Assembly (NCBI GenBank): GCA_026387615.1
Contig: JAPLLI010000152.1
Coordinates: 1-38,109, forward strand
DNA: 38,109 nucleotides
Reading direction: 5' to 3'
DNA from: Nitrospirota bacterium
Lineage (GTDB): Bacteria; Nitrospirota; Nitrospiria; Nitrospirales; Nitrospiraceae
In this document: piece after piece, positions 8,726 to 18,405 of the stretch
How positions within the stretch are numbered: position 1 is the first letter of the stretch
How the letters are laid out: the number at the start of each line of letters is the position of its first letter
The notes under the pieces: generated by a model
What the model was told of the DNA's origin: nothing
The model's database searches: none
What the model saw: only the letters and a program-made list of their open reading frames with translations
Program-made: the position numbers and the translations under genes

Positions 8726-9528
8726 TTGTGTGCCTCGATCAACATGAACAAACCGTGTTTCGGTAGTGCCCAGCGCAACAAGCGACAGGGCCACAGCTGC
8801 TTCGCCAGCGATAGCAGCCAGCCCCGATGGCGTTGCCCGGCCTCGGATTCCAATAAATCCCCATGAGTCAACACTGGGGCCATCTCACATCGCGTGAACC
8901 GTGTACACATTTCACGCGCCTCTGCCTCCGTATAGGCTTTCGTTCCCGGACTCTCCAAATGCTGAGCGTAGATATCTCTCAGGCTCCGCCAGGGCTTTCC
9001 CGCCAACAGGCCATAGCGGAGCCAGAGCATATAGCCGACCAGCGAATGGGTGTGGTAGATCATCATTTTTGCCGTCCCCCCGCGCCTCAGGACCCGCCAC
9101 ACCTCGTCGATGGCCTTGGCGGTATCCGGAGCATGGTGCAGCACGCCCCACGAATAGACCAGATCGAACGATTCATCGGCGAACGGCAACGACTCCGCAT
9201 CGGCCACCCGCAAATCGGACTTCAGCCCGAGCAACTCAAACCGCCTGCCGGTATGCGCCACCGCTCGCTCGGTCAAGTCGATCCCTGTCAACCGGGCGCC
9301 TGCCTGGGCGAACCGCTGGTGATCCGCCCCCAGCCCGACGCCAATTTCCAGCACATCCAGATCGCGTGAGGCATCAAAACCGGCGAACGGTTCGATGAAG
9401 GGCTCCAGCTCATAGCGCTTGTACAGCTGCGCCACATACCCAGACTTGTCCAATGCCTCGAGCAGCAACCGTTCTCCGCACGACGCTTCGTTCCAGAAAT
9501 CGCGCACCGCTTTCGTTCGATCATCCAC
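8722..9528 (-). CDS. Class I SAM-dependent methyltransferase
   Basis: DLDVLEIGVGLGADHQRFAQAGARLTGIDLTERAV...DAESLPFADESFDLVYSWGVLHHAPDTAKAIDEVWRVLRRGGTAKMMIYH. GTG start at 9528; its stop overlaps the wecB start (ATGA). Confidence 0.9.
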   Translation of the reverse strand: MDDRTKAVRDFWNEASCGERLLLEALDKSGYVAQLYKRYELEPFIEPFAGFDASRDLDVLEIGVGLGADHQRFAQAGARLTGIDLTERAVAHTGRRFELLGLKSDLRVADAESLPFADESFDLVYSWGVLHHAPDTAKAIDEVWRVLRRGGTAKMMIYHTHSLVGYMLWLRYGLLAGKPWRSLRDIYAQHLESPGTKAYTEAEAREMCTRFTRCEMAPVLTHGDLLESEAGQRHRGWLLSLAKQLWPCRLLRWALPKHGLFMLIEAHK

Positions 9529-11440
9529 TGAATGTGCCTTCCGTCAAAGCATTATCAGCATATTCACGGCACCATATCTCCGTACATACCAACCCTAATA
9601 TCGTGTAGGCCGCATCCACACGCCCCGCCTGGTCATCCGCCACCAAATCCGCCACCGCCTTGGGATCGAACAGGCCACGACGACGCAGACTGTCAGCAGA
9701 CAAGATATCGCCGACCCATTCCCTCAACTCATGGCGCAGCCAATGCCGCAACGGGGCGCCAAACCCTGTCTTGGGCCGATAGATCACCTCATGCGGCAGA
9801 TAGGACTCCATCGCCTTCTTGAGCACCCACTTCCCTTCTGCGCCACGCTGTTTGAATGTCGGCGACAGACCGTTCGCCAGTTGCACAAGGTCCTGATCCA
9901 GGAACGGCACCCGCACCTCGACACCAGCCGCCATCGACATCTTGTCCGTGTAGAGCAGGTTATGGTCGGCCAAGAAAAACCGCTGTTCCAGAGCCAGCAT
10001 CCGCTGCAAGGGAGGTAATGTGGACGGCAATGTTCCGAGATAATCGTCGAGCGGTCCGGTCATCACTTCCCGTCCCAACGCCGCACGATGTTCTTGAGCA
10101 AATAAGCCCAGCACCAATGCCGGATCCGCCCACAAGAAATAGCCGGCCAATCGCTGATCCTGAGAACCGCCGGCATGGGCGAAGGCCTTGGTCACGCGCC
10201 GGCCCAACGAGCCGCCCTGGCCCATATGCGAAGTCATATGGCGCAGACCTTGCCGCGCAGCCACCGGCATCCAGGCCCAATACCGTTCCAACATCAACGC
10301 CCGGTGCCGGCGGTACCCCGAAAACAGGTCATCGCCCCCCGCGCCGGACAGCAGCACCTTGACCCCCTGCTGCCTGGCCAATTGACTGATGTAGAGGACA
10401 TGTAACGGGGCCGGATCGGCGAGCGGCTCGTCCAACTGGATCACCATCCGTTCCAAGTCCGCCGCCATCCTGGACGAATCGACCTGAATCTCGTGCAGCT
10501 TCACCCCCATGTGTTTCGCGACCTGACGCGCATAGGGCAGATCATCGGCCACTCCCGCATCACGAACCGCACCCGTATCGATGGTGAAACATTCGATGGC
10601 CGGCGACACCTCGTGCGCCATGGCCACCACGGCGCTGGAATCCAGCCCGCCGGAAAGAAAAGCCCCCACCGGCACGTCGGACACCATTTGGCGATGCACG
10701 GCCGTACGCAAGCCCTCTTCCACTAAACGGATGGCCTCACCCTCATCCAGCTCCCGCGGGTCGGCCGCCCACAGGGACTCTGCCCAATGCCAGCGGCGGA
10801 CGATATGCCCAGCCTTGACCATGAGTGCCTCGCCTGGTCCCAGACGGTTCACCCCCTTGAACGGCGTGGCGCCGCCAGGGCTCCACAAAAACCCCAGCGT
10901 GCGGAAGAGAGCCGACAGATCCAGCTCCCCCATCAGCCCGCGACACACACGCAAGGCCTTCAACTCACTGGCGAACGCGAATCCGTCGCGCCCCTCGCTG
11001 CAATAGAGCGGCTTCACCCCCATCGCATCGCACGCGAGAAACAACGTGCGATCAGCCCGGTCATAGATCGCGAAAGCGAAGATGCCGTTGAGCAGAAGCA
11101 GCATCGCCTCGCCCCGCGCCTGATAGAGCGCCAGCAGCACCTCTGTATCGGAGTGGCCGCGAAAGCGATGTCCCTGCGCCTCCAATTCACGGCGCAGTTC
11201 ACGGAAGTTATAAATTTCCCCGTTGAAGACGATGACCACCGCACCAGCCGCATCGCACATAGGCTGATGCCCGAGGGGCGACCGGTCGATAATGGCCAGA
11301 CGGCGATGCGCCAGGCCAACGGCTCCATCTGGCGAATGCCACTCGCCACAATCATCCGGCCCGCGATGGGCAACAGCCTGCGCCATCTGCCCCAGCAGAT
11401 CCGGCTCAAACTGTCCCTGGAAACCCACAATTCCGCACAT
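9521..11440 (-). CDS. asnB: Asparagine synthase (glutamine-hydrolysing) family amidotransferase, copy 1
   Basis: MCGIVGFQGQFEPDLLGQMAQAVAHRGPDDCGEWHSPDGAVGLAHRRLAIID...VVIVFNGEIYNFRELRRELEAQGHRFRGHSDTEVLLALY...VPVGAFLSGGLDSSAVVAMA...KVLLSGAGGDDLFSGYRRHR. Catalytic Cys2 and the SGGLDSS PP-loop are both present. Confidence 0.93.
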   Translation of the reverse strand: MCGIVGFQGQFEPDLLGQMAQAVAHRGPDDCGEWHSPDGAVGLAHRRLAIIDRSPLGHQPMCDAAGAVVIVFNGEIYNFRELRRELEAQGHRFRGHSDTEVLLALYQARGEAMLLLLNGIFAFAIYDRADRTLFLACDAMGVKPLYCSEGRDGFAFASELKALRVCRGLMGELDLSALFRTLGFLWSPGGATPFKGVNRLGPGEALMVKAGHIVRRWHWAESLWAADPRELDEGEAIRLVEEGLRTAVHRQMVSDVPVGAFLSGGLDSSAVVAMAHEVSPAIECFTIDTGAVRDAGVADDLPYARQVAKHMGVKLHEIQVDSSRMAADLERMVIQLDEPLADPAPLHVLYISQLARQQGVKVLLSGAGGDDLFSGYRRHRALMLERYWAWMPVAARQGLRHMTSHMGQGGSLGRRVTKAFAHAGGSQDQRLAGYFLWADPALVLGLFAQEHRAALGREVMTGPLDDYLGTLPSTLPPLQRMLALEQRFFLADHNLLYTDKMSMAAGVEVRVPFLDQDLVQLANGLSPTFKQRGAEGKWVLKKAMESYLPHEVIYRPKTGFGAPLRHWLRHELREWVGDILSADSLRRRGLFDPKAVADLVADDQAGRVDAAYTILGLVCTEIWCREYADNALTEGTFSG

Positions 11441-11449
11441 GTCGATGTG

Positions 11450-12323
11450 TTACAGGGTCCTCGGTGGAGGCTGGTGCTGTTTCTTCAGTTCCAAATACTT
11501 CAGATCAATCAGCATCGGATACCAGAGTGCATGCAAACAGTGGTAGGTGAATGCGGCTTGGCCGTCCCAAAACCCGCCAGCCAAAACATAACGGTAGAAA
11601 AAATAACAGAACGGCCTGATCAGCGGCGGCATGCGATTCCAGATCCGATACCGCAACCAGCGAGTACGCTGCGCCTGGGAGCCGAATAGGCTGGCATCGA
11701 TTTCCCGATAGGCTGGCCCGGACCTCGCGTTCAGCAGTTCCTGTGCCTCTCGCGTCGCGTAGCCGTTATGTTTGGCAATCCAGTCGGTCACGCCCTTCCT
11801 GTCCTCATGCATGAAGTCGTGGCGTAATTGTCCGGTCTTGCCCTCGACAATCAGATGTTCATTCACCGCACGATCCTCGCAACGGCCTGTCCCCTGCCGG
11901 AACAGCCGTAAAATCCAGGAGGGGTAATAACCCCGACGAATCCATCGGCCCATCCAGATCAGACGCCGCTTGAGGTAGAAGCCATTGGCGTCCGGCAACG
12001 TGGCAATGAGGGAGGAGATTTCCTCTTTGAGCGCCTCGGGCACCCATTCGTCGGCATCCAGAAACAGGATCCACTCGCTACGGATCGGCAGATGATCGAG
12101 CGCGTAATTGCGCTGTTTCGCGTAATTCTCAAACTGGTGCTGGGCGATGTGGCACCCATACCGGCGGGCGATCTCCCGCGTCCGGTCCGTGCTGCCTGAA
12201 TCGAGGATGAAGAGTTCATGCGCCCAGCCTGCGACGGAATCCAGCGCCTGCGCGAGGTTGGCCTCTTCGTTGTACGTGAGGATGATGAGGGCAACCGCCT
12301 GTGGACGTATCTCGCGGTCCATC
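11450..12323 (-). CDS. Glycosyltransferase family 2 (WaaE/KdtX-like)
   Basis: AVALIILTYNEEANLAQALDSVAGWAHELFILDSGSTDRTREIARRYGCHIAQHQFENYAKQRNYALDHLPIRSEWILFLDADEWVPEAL. Start re-chosen at ATG 12323, overlapping the GMC stop (TGATG). Confidence 0.92.
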
Positions 12324-13917
12324 ACGGAATGCGTCCGACGGATGCGGTATCGACACTCTTGCTCGCCAGTTGCTCTGCCAACCGATCTCCTAAACACAGC
12401 ATGCTAAATGTAGGATTGGCCGTGCCCGCGCTGGGAAACAGTCCCGTGCTCAACACGTACAGATTGCGCGTGCCTTTTACTCTAAGATCCAAATCGACGG
12501 TGGCTTCTGCATCAGTCCCCATACGACACGTTCCCACCGGGTGATACGCCCCATAGGGCTTCGGGGCCGCAGCGTCCCTCTGGATCGGAATGAATCGTGG
12601 AAATCCGCGCGATCTATCAGGCCATTTCATTAAGAGTGATTCTGACAGCATCTGAATATTTGCATAGTCAATTTCGCGTATCTGCCACTGCACGACCGCA
12701 ACAGGCCGGCCGAATCGATCCCTCTGCTCCCCAAGATGCACCCGATTGCCAGAGTATGGAGCTTGCTCGATATCCAGCTGAAGGTGCGCGGAGGTATCCG
12801 GAGGAATACACAATCGTGATTGCAGGAAACGGGCATAGGCCAACTGCGACAGCCCCGAGACCCCGCTAATCACATCCGAAAGGCGCACAGCTGGCACAGC
12901 CCCAGTCTGCAGACTGGACAGCAGATCTTTCGCCAGCCGGAACCCGGCATGGTCGATGTCGAAAATCATATGCGCGAAATGGCGAGGCACTGACGGCGCC
13001 CTGGAAGGGGCGATAAATCTGAAGCTCCGCAGCCGGCCCTTGCGGAATATCGGCCCCAACAACTCTGCCGCGCCATTCCGATCTTCCGGTTGCACGTTGG
13101 CGATGGCGCAAGACAGGTGGTCGGAGAGATAGCGGCCAATCGACGCGGAGCGTGGCACCATCCGCTCGCCGGTCAGCCGATCGATTTCCAGCAACATCCG
13201 AGCAGATTCGATGGCCCCAGCCGCCACGACAAACGACTGTGCCGAGACGCGTACGCGTCTCCCTCCCTGCGAGACAGCCTCGACGGCATGCACGGCGCCG
13301 ACAGCCTTCCCGTCCGGTTTCACGAACCACTTCGACACGGCGGCATTGAGGTACACGGTCACATGTCGGCTCGTTCGCGCCGAGGCCAAATAGGTCAGAT
13401 TCCGACGCCGAAACGGGAGAAACTCCGCCGCGACCGTTTCCAAGCCGCCGTCGCGAAGGACTGTCGCCTGCCGGCCGAGTGAGACGTCTGGCACCGAAAA
13501 GAAATCCGGGCTGTCCCCCAGCCCAAGAGAGGACAACACCGCATGACTGCGCGCGTGAACCACCTGGACGATCTGCTTCCACGCGACGGATTCAGGGCTC
13601 GGTCCCTCGCGAAGGTCCAATGCGGAATGAGGAACCAACAAGCCACCCCAACGGGAGGTGGTTCCACCCCACCCAAATGCCCGCCCCTCTAACGCGCCAG
13701 GGTAGGGGCTCCCCGTGAACAGAGGGTCGATCCCGATGGACGCTCCGGACCCGCAGGCTGCTCCGCCAGCTTCCAGCAGAATGACCCGCAGCCCGTCACG
13801 AGACAGCCGACTGGCCAGATACAGCCCGGCTGCCCCGGCTCCGATGACACAGACATCGCACGTTGCCTGCGTATCCGGCTGCGGAGATTCGTTCAAGTCA
13901 ATGATTGTCGCCATCAT
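12322..13917 (-). CDS. GMC family oxidoreductase (FAD-dependent)
   Basis: DVCVIGAGAAGLYLASRLSRDGLRVILLEAGG (FAD-binding), RAFGWGGTTSRWGGLLVP, SFVVAAGAIESARMLLE, C-terminal PYGAYHPVGTCRMGTDAEATVDLDLRVKGTRNLYVLSTGLFPSAGTANPTFSMLCLGDRLAEQL. Start re-chosen at 13917. Confidence 0.9.
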   Translation of the reverse strand: MMATIIDLNESPQPDTQATCDVCVIGAGAAGLYLASRLSRDGLRVILLEAGGAACGSGASIGIDPLFTGSPYPGALEGRAFGWGGTTSRWGGLLVPHSALDLREGPSPESVAWKQIVQVVHARSHAVLSSLGLGDSPDFFSVPDVSLGRQATVLRDGGLETVAAEFLPFRRRNLTYLASARTSRHVTVYLNAAVSKWFVKPDGKAVGAVHAVEAVSQGGRRVRVSAQSFVVAAGAIESARMLLEIDRLTGERMVPRSASIGRYLSDHLSCAIANVQPEDRNGAAELLGPIFRKGRLRSFRFIAPSRAPSVPRHFAHMIFDIDHAGFRLAKDLLSSLQTGAVPAVRLSDVISGVSGLSQLAYARFLQSRLCIPPDTSAHLQLDIEQAPYSGNRVHLGEQRDRFGRPVAVVQWQIREIDYANIQMLSESLLMKWPDRSRGFPRFIPIQRDAAAPKPYGAYHPVGTCRMGTDAEATVDLDLRVKGTRNLYVLSTGLFPSAGTANPTFSMLCLGDRLAEQLASKSVDTASVGRIP

Positions 13918-14719
13918 CTCGCTCTGCGATGGAAGCCAGCTCGCGGACATGGGCCACTTGCCGCGTGGAGACCAGAATCGACCCGGTTCTGTTCCTCCGC
14001 ATCGCCTGTTCCAATATCGCTCTTGCGTTCAATGATCCAGGCTGGGTGGAAGACGAGGACACATATCCGTAGGTCAGCTGCAAGGCGCGCCCCTGCGACT
14101 GGACGAGGTCCGCTTCCCTACCATCCAGACTGTCCTGAACTTGCAAGACCATGCCAAGCGGATGATCCACCGACAGCCAGGGCTCCAGGCAATCCACGGG
14201 ACCAGCTAATCCCCACGCGCGGATTCTCCCCCTGCCTTGCTCCTCCTTGAGCCAGTCCAGAAACATTCCTGATTGAACAACGCCCACAAGCGGCTCATGC
14301 AAGAGCAACAGATCAATGTGATCGATTTTGAGTCGGCGCAGGCTGCGGTCTAGGCTCTGTGACGCAACAGCAACGGACCAGTCGACCAGAGACCGGGACA
14401 CAGCAGGCCATACCCTGCCCGTTGCCTTCCGTAACCAGACAGAGGCGGTGTTGGGGTGCGAGCCGCCTGGCGGATACAGACCAACCTTCGTGGCGATCGT
14501 GACCCTGCCTTGCCGGCCTTGCACAAACTGCCCGACTTCCTGTTCGGCCATTCCGAACCCATAGGAGGGTGCCGTATCGAAGTGGGTCATGCCGTGATCG
14601 AAGGCCGCAGCCAGGAGATCTTGGCGCCGGCTGCTGGTTGGAAGGTAGTGCAGGCTGGCCGTCCCGAATGAGAGGCGAGACACAGAAATTCCGGCCCCCT
14701 GTAGCAGCACCTGGCGCAT
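13898..14719 (-). CDS. Aldo/keto reductase
   Basis: MRQVLLQGAGISVSRLSFGTASLHYLPTSSRRQDLLAAAFDHGMTHFDTAPSYGFGMAEQEVGQFVQGRQGRVTIATKVG...SLDRSLRRLKIDHIDLLLLHEP. Start re-chosen at 14719, overlapping the FkbM stop (TGATG). Confidence 0.9.
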   Translation of the reverse strand: MRQVLLQGAGISVSRLSFGTASLHYLPTSSRRQDLLAAAFDHGMTHFDTAPSYGFGMAEQEVGQFVQGRQGRVTIATKVGLYPPGGSHPNTASVWLRKATGRVWPAVSRSLVDWSVAVASQSLDRSLRRLKIDHIDLLLLHEPLVGVVQSGMFLDWLKEEQGRGRIRAWGLAGPVDCLEPWLSVDHPLGMVLQVQDSLDGREADLVQSQGRALQLTYGYVSSSSTQPGSLNARAILEQAMRRNRTGSILVSTRQVAHVRELASIAERDDGDNH

Positions 14720-15426
14720 CAGGTGATCCTGCTGGCAATGAGATGCGACGCATCCGGCCACAGCAGTGAAAAGCCAGAGGAGACCAGGAGCTGTTCGATA
14801 TCCGACGGCGCATGGGGCAGCCCTCGCTCCTTCAACAGGCTGAAATGGATCTCGATACACAGCGTCCTGACGCTTGCGTGCCGTAGCGTGAACTGAAGGC
14901 CCCGTAGCACATCCAATTCAAAGCCTTCGGTATCAATTTTGATGACATTCGGCCTGGCAACCCTGCCCGATGATACGAGATGGTCACCACTCGATAGCTG
15001 TACGGCGATCTGCCCTACTGACGCCCCGTCAGCCCTTGCGACGATTCGACTCGTCGCACCCAGGGAGTCAAGGCCTTGCTCAAATTGCACGACAGCTTCA
15101 CGATCCCCCAGCGCCACCGGCATCACCGTCACATTTCCCAGCGAAGCCACTGCCTCCTGGAGTCGCAACAGGTTGTCAGGGCTTGGCTCAAATGCCACCA
15201 CTTGTCCTGAGGGACCGGCCTTCTCAGAAAATTTCCTGGAATAGAGGCCCACGTTGGCGCCCACATCCCACACCAGGTCTCCTGGCCTGATCGCACCAAG
15301 CATCGCCACTTGAAATCGATCCTCATACCTCTCCCCGCCGAGGCACGAGGCCACGAGACGATTCACCCCGAGGGCACGACCCAAGTTCCGCATCAGCAAC
15401 ACCGTACGACTCGTTCTCCAACTCAT
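14719..15426 (-). CDS. FkbM family methyltransferase, copy 1
   Basis: RPGDLVWDVGANVGLYSRKFSEKAGPSGQVVAFEPSPDNLLRLQEAVASLGNVTVMPVALGDREAVVQFEQG...NVIKIDTEGFELDVLRGLQ. Confidence 0.9.
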   Translation of the reverse strand: MSWRTSRTVLLMRNLGRALGVNRLVASCLGGERYEDRFQVAMLGAIRPGDLVWDVGANVGLYSRKFSEKAGPSGQVVAFEPSPDNLLRLQEAVASLGNVTVMPVALGDREAVVQFEQGLDSLGATSRIVARADGASVGQIAVQLSSGDHLVSSGRVARPNVIKIDTEGFELDVLRGLQFTLRHASVRTLCIEIHFSLLKERGLPHAPSDIEQLLVSSGFSLLWPDASHLIASRIT

Positions 15427-15445
15427 AGAATGACCATTCGTATCT

Positions 15446-16597
15446 TCAATCTATGCGTACCCAGGGTGGAACCTCTCCACCCTCCATCACCCAGCGATAG
15501 GTCTGGTCCATCCTGGTCCCAACGCTGTGCCAGGAAAACTCTCGCATCATCCATTCGCGTCCATTTATTCCACGCCGCACTAATTCATCTGGCGATTGCG
15601 CCATCGCCTCCGTCAAACAGGCGACGAGCGCATCGATTCCCTGGTCGATCCACCAACCAGACCGGTGCGCCTCCAACCCTTGCCACGGCGCCCCCTTGGT
15701 CACGATGGCAGGCGTTCCGGCCGCTAAGGACTCGGCAACCGTCATGCCGAAGTTCTCCGAATGGGAAGGCAGGATAACGAGGTCGGCTTCTCGATAGGCT
15801 GTCCACTTGGCCTCACCGTATAGCGGCTCGACAAACTCTATTCGTGCCAGCTGCAGTTTCGCCGCGAGCGCTTTCATCTGTTCACGGTAGCCACCTTGCA
15901 CGCCATAGCCCCTATCCGTTCCCACAACCAATAGCCGCCAATCGGGAAAGCGAGGCATCACCCCGGCCCAGGCATTGAGCAGGACATCAATCCCCTTGAC
16001 CGGGTGGATGCGCCCTAAAAACAGCAACGTTCTGTCACAACTCACCGCTCGCGGCACGAACTCAGGCACATCAATCCCATTCGGAATCACGGCAACCGGC
16101 TGCAAGAAACCCAACCGTCGTATATCCTGGTACTCCGCCTCAGCCGTCGCATGAAAACAGGATGCCCCTGCCAGCGCTGGCCGTTGCAGCAAGGGCCAGA
16201 AGATCTTCTTGAACCGCGATCCGTGGCTCATAGCCCAGACAGACAATGCCCCGCGCGGTGACACGACCAGCTTTACCTTGCTGCCCTTTGCCGCCCACCC
16301 AGGGTACAAGGCATTCATCTGCCACATGCCATGGCTATGGACCACATCAGCCTTTCCCTCGCTGGTCTCGCCCATCAGCCAGCGAGACATGTCCGGCGAA
16401 CGGCCAAGCCGTCGAGGGCCGATTCCCAGCGGAAACACTTTCATAAACCCCGGCATGGACGGGAATGGAGACCAATCCAACGCTGCGAGGGTGACGTCCT
16501 CGCCGGCTTCCATCAACGATTGACAGAGCCGCACCACAGAATACGACGGACCGCTGGCCTCTTCTGTAATCGCGGGAACGACATGAATTACTCGCAC
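15446..16597 (-). CDS. Glycosyltransferase family 4
   Basis: VIHVVPAITEEASGPSYSVVRLCQSLMEAGEDVTLAALD...VVHSHGMWQMNALYPGWAAK...LLFLGRIHPVKGIDVLLNAW...LVILPSHSENFGMTVAESLAAGTPAIVTKGAPWQGLE. GTG start near 16597 preferred over 16642. Confidence 0.9.
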   Translation of the reverse strand: MRVIHVVPAITEEASGPSYSVVRLCQSLMEAGEDVTLAALDWSPFPSMPGFMKVFPLGIGPRRLGRSPDMSRWLMGETSEGKADVVHSHGMWQMNALYPGWAAKGSKVKLVVSPRGALSVWAMSHGSRFKKIFWPLLQRPALAGASCFHATAEAEYQDIRRLGFLQPVAVIPNGIDVPEFVPRAVSCDRTLLFLGRIHPVKGIDVLLNAWAGVMPRFPDWRLLVVGTDRGYGVQGGYREQMKALAAKLQLARIEFVEPLYGEAKWTAYREADLVILPSHSENFGMTVAESLAAGTPAIVTKGAPWQGLEAHRSGWWIDQGIDALVACLTEAMAQSPDELVRRGINGREWMMREFSWHSVGTRMDQTYRWVMEGGEVPPWVRID

Positions 16598-18405
16598 CCC
16601 GGCATCCCCTCCATGACCGTCCGCGCCCAGCGCCGCGCCCACGGTGTTCCAGACGCGCTCAGGAGAGGCAGCTCAGACCCTGCGCGCCTGTGCCGCACAT
16701 CCGACAACCACCGCTCCATGGGCAACGAAAAGCCCGTCTTGGGGCGATGCACGATTGAATCAGGCAGGGGCTTTTGGGGCGATTGCGCCAACAGCATCTT
16801 GCCGGCACGGCCCGCAAACCCAGAGGTGAACGGCCCAAGCGTTTCAAGCAATTTCGCATCCACCAGCGGCGTGCGCAGTTCCAGGGAATGGCCCATGCTG
16901 GCCCAATCGCTGTCGCGCAATAATTGATTGCGCAGATACAGCGTGGATTCCAGCAGACCAACCGCCGCGCCGCTATCCCTCGCGTGGGCTGATGTCATGC
17001 CTGGCGGGAACCCGCCGAGCCTTGCCAACCCCTCCCGCGCCAGATCCGCTCCCACCAATGCAGGCAGCTCGGCGGGCAGGAACAGGCAACGGCGCAGGAA
17101 ATACAACGATTCCAAGGAACCGGAAAACTGAGGCACACCGGCCAGCTTGGGCTGCACGCGCAACTTGGCAAGAGCCGCGAAGGGAACCTTCAACAAGGAT
17201 CTGGCGCCGGTGATGGACGAAAGCATCGCTCCCAGCGCCGCATACGACGGGAGTTGCTGGAACAATGAATAGCCGAAAAAAAGCTCATCGCCGCCGACCC
17301 CGGACAGCACCACTTTGTAGCCCCGTTCGGCCGCCGCCTTGCTGGCAAACCAGGTATTGACGCCATCGATGGAGGGCTGATCCATCGCCTCGATCATGTG
17401 CTGGGCCTCCTGCTCGAATTCAGTGCGGGTGACCCTACGGACGTAATGAGGCAAGCCGTAGTGGGCTGCCACGGCGCGCGCGCCAGGCACTTCGTCCTCC
17501 TGCCCGCCACCGAACTCGTCAAAACTGATCGTCACACCCTCTACCCTGACACCAGACTCCTGCGCCAAGCCGGCGATGGCCCCCGAGTCGATGCCACCGG
17601 AAAGAAACACGCTTACCGGCACATCCGACACCAGATGCGCACGCACGGAATCCGTCACGGCCTGACGCACCCGTGCCCGCAATTCATGCACGGAGGTCTC
17701 GCAGCCCTTGCTTTGCCAACGGGCTCGGATGTCCTGCCAACAAACTGGCGCATCCGCCACACCGTCGCAGATCCGTACCCAATGACCGGCTGGCAAAGCG
17801 AAGACACCCCGAAACAATGTCCAGGGCTCCGGCACAGTGCCCCAGAGATAAAAACCGGCCAGTCCGGCTGGCTCCCGTTCCGCCGACACCAGCCAGGATG
17901 CCAGCAGCGCCTTGACCTGAGACGCGAACAACAATCCGTTTTTCGTGCCGGTGTAGTAGAGCGGCTTGATGCCGTACGGGTCGCGCGCCAGGAACAGCTC
18001 TCGGGTGCGCGTATCCCAGATGGCGATGGCAAACATGCCACGCAGCCAGGGCAACATCTTCGTGCCTTCGCGCGCGAAGAGCGCCAGCAAGACTTCGGTA
18101 TCGGACGTGGTACGAAACGCCACGCCATCCGCCTCCAGCTCGCGACGCAACTCACGGAAGTTGTAAATCTCTCCGTTAAACACGATGGCGTAGCGGCCAT
18201 CGGCCGACAACATCGGCTGGTTGGCGCGCGACTCCAGATCGAGGATCGAGAGGCGGCGGTGACCCAGCACCACCGATGCAGTCGACCACAGGCCCTCCGC
18301 ATCGGGGCCGCGCCGGCGCATGTGAGCGGTCATCCGCCTGGTAGCCTCAATCGCCGGTGCGACCTCCGCCCCAGGCCGTAGAACCATACCGGCTATGCCA
18401 CACAT
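16588..18405 (-). CDS. asnB: Asparagine synthase (glutamine-hydrolysing) family amidotransferase, copy 2
   Basis: MCGIAGMVLRPGAEVAPAIEATRRMTAHMRRRGPDAEGLWST...YAIVFNGEIYNFRELRRELEADGVAFRTTSDTEVLLALF...VPVSVFLSGGIDSGAIAGLA...KVVLSGVGGDELFFGYSLF. Catalytic Cys2 and SGGIDS present. Start re-chosen at 18405. Confidence 0.93.
   Translation of the reverse strand: MCGIAGMVLRPGAEVAPAIEATRRMTAHMRRRGPDAEGLWSTASVVLGHRRLSILDLESRANQPMLSADGRYAIVFNGEIYNFRELRRELEADGVAFRTTSDTEVLLALFAREGTKMLPWLRGMFAIAIWDTRTRELFLARDPYGIKPLYYTGTKNGLLFASQVKALLASWLVSAEREPAGLAGFYLWGTVPEPWTLFRGVFALPAGHWVRICDGVADAPVCWQDIRARWQSKGCETSVHELRARVRQAVTDSVRAHLVSDVPVSVFLSGGIDSGAIAGLAQESGVRVEGVTISFDEFGGGQEDEVPGARAVAAHYGLPHYVRRVTRTEFEQEAQHMIEAMDQPSIDGVNTWFASKAAAERGYKVVLSGVGGDELFFGYSLFQQLPSYAALGAMLSSITGARSLLKVPFAALAKLRVQPKLAGVPQFSGSLESLYFLRRCLFLPAELPALVGADLAREGLARLGGFPPGMTSAHARDSGAAVGLLESTLYLRNQLLRDSDWASMGHSLELRTPLVDAKLLETLGPFTSGFAGRAGKMLLAQSPQKPLPDSIVHRPKTGFSLPMERWLSDVRHRRAGSELPLLSASGTPWARRWARTVMEGMPGCE

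Noticed and set aside
10787-11689. 300-aa plus-strand ORF
   Set aside because: Antisense to asnB copy 1 and the GT2 gene; shadow ORF.
12866-13582. 238-aa minus-strand ORF in a different frame from the GMC gene
   Set aside because: Arg/Gly-rich out-of-frame reading inside a strong GMC oxidoreductase; no independent evidence.
17398-18381. 327-aa plus-strand ORF
   Set aside because: Antisense to asnB copy 2; shadow ORF.
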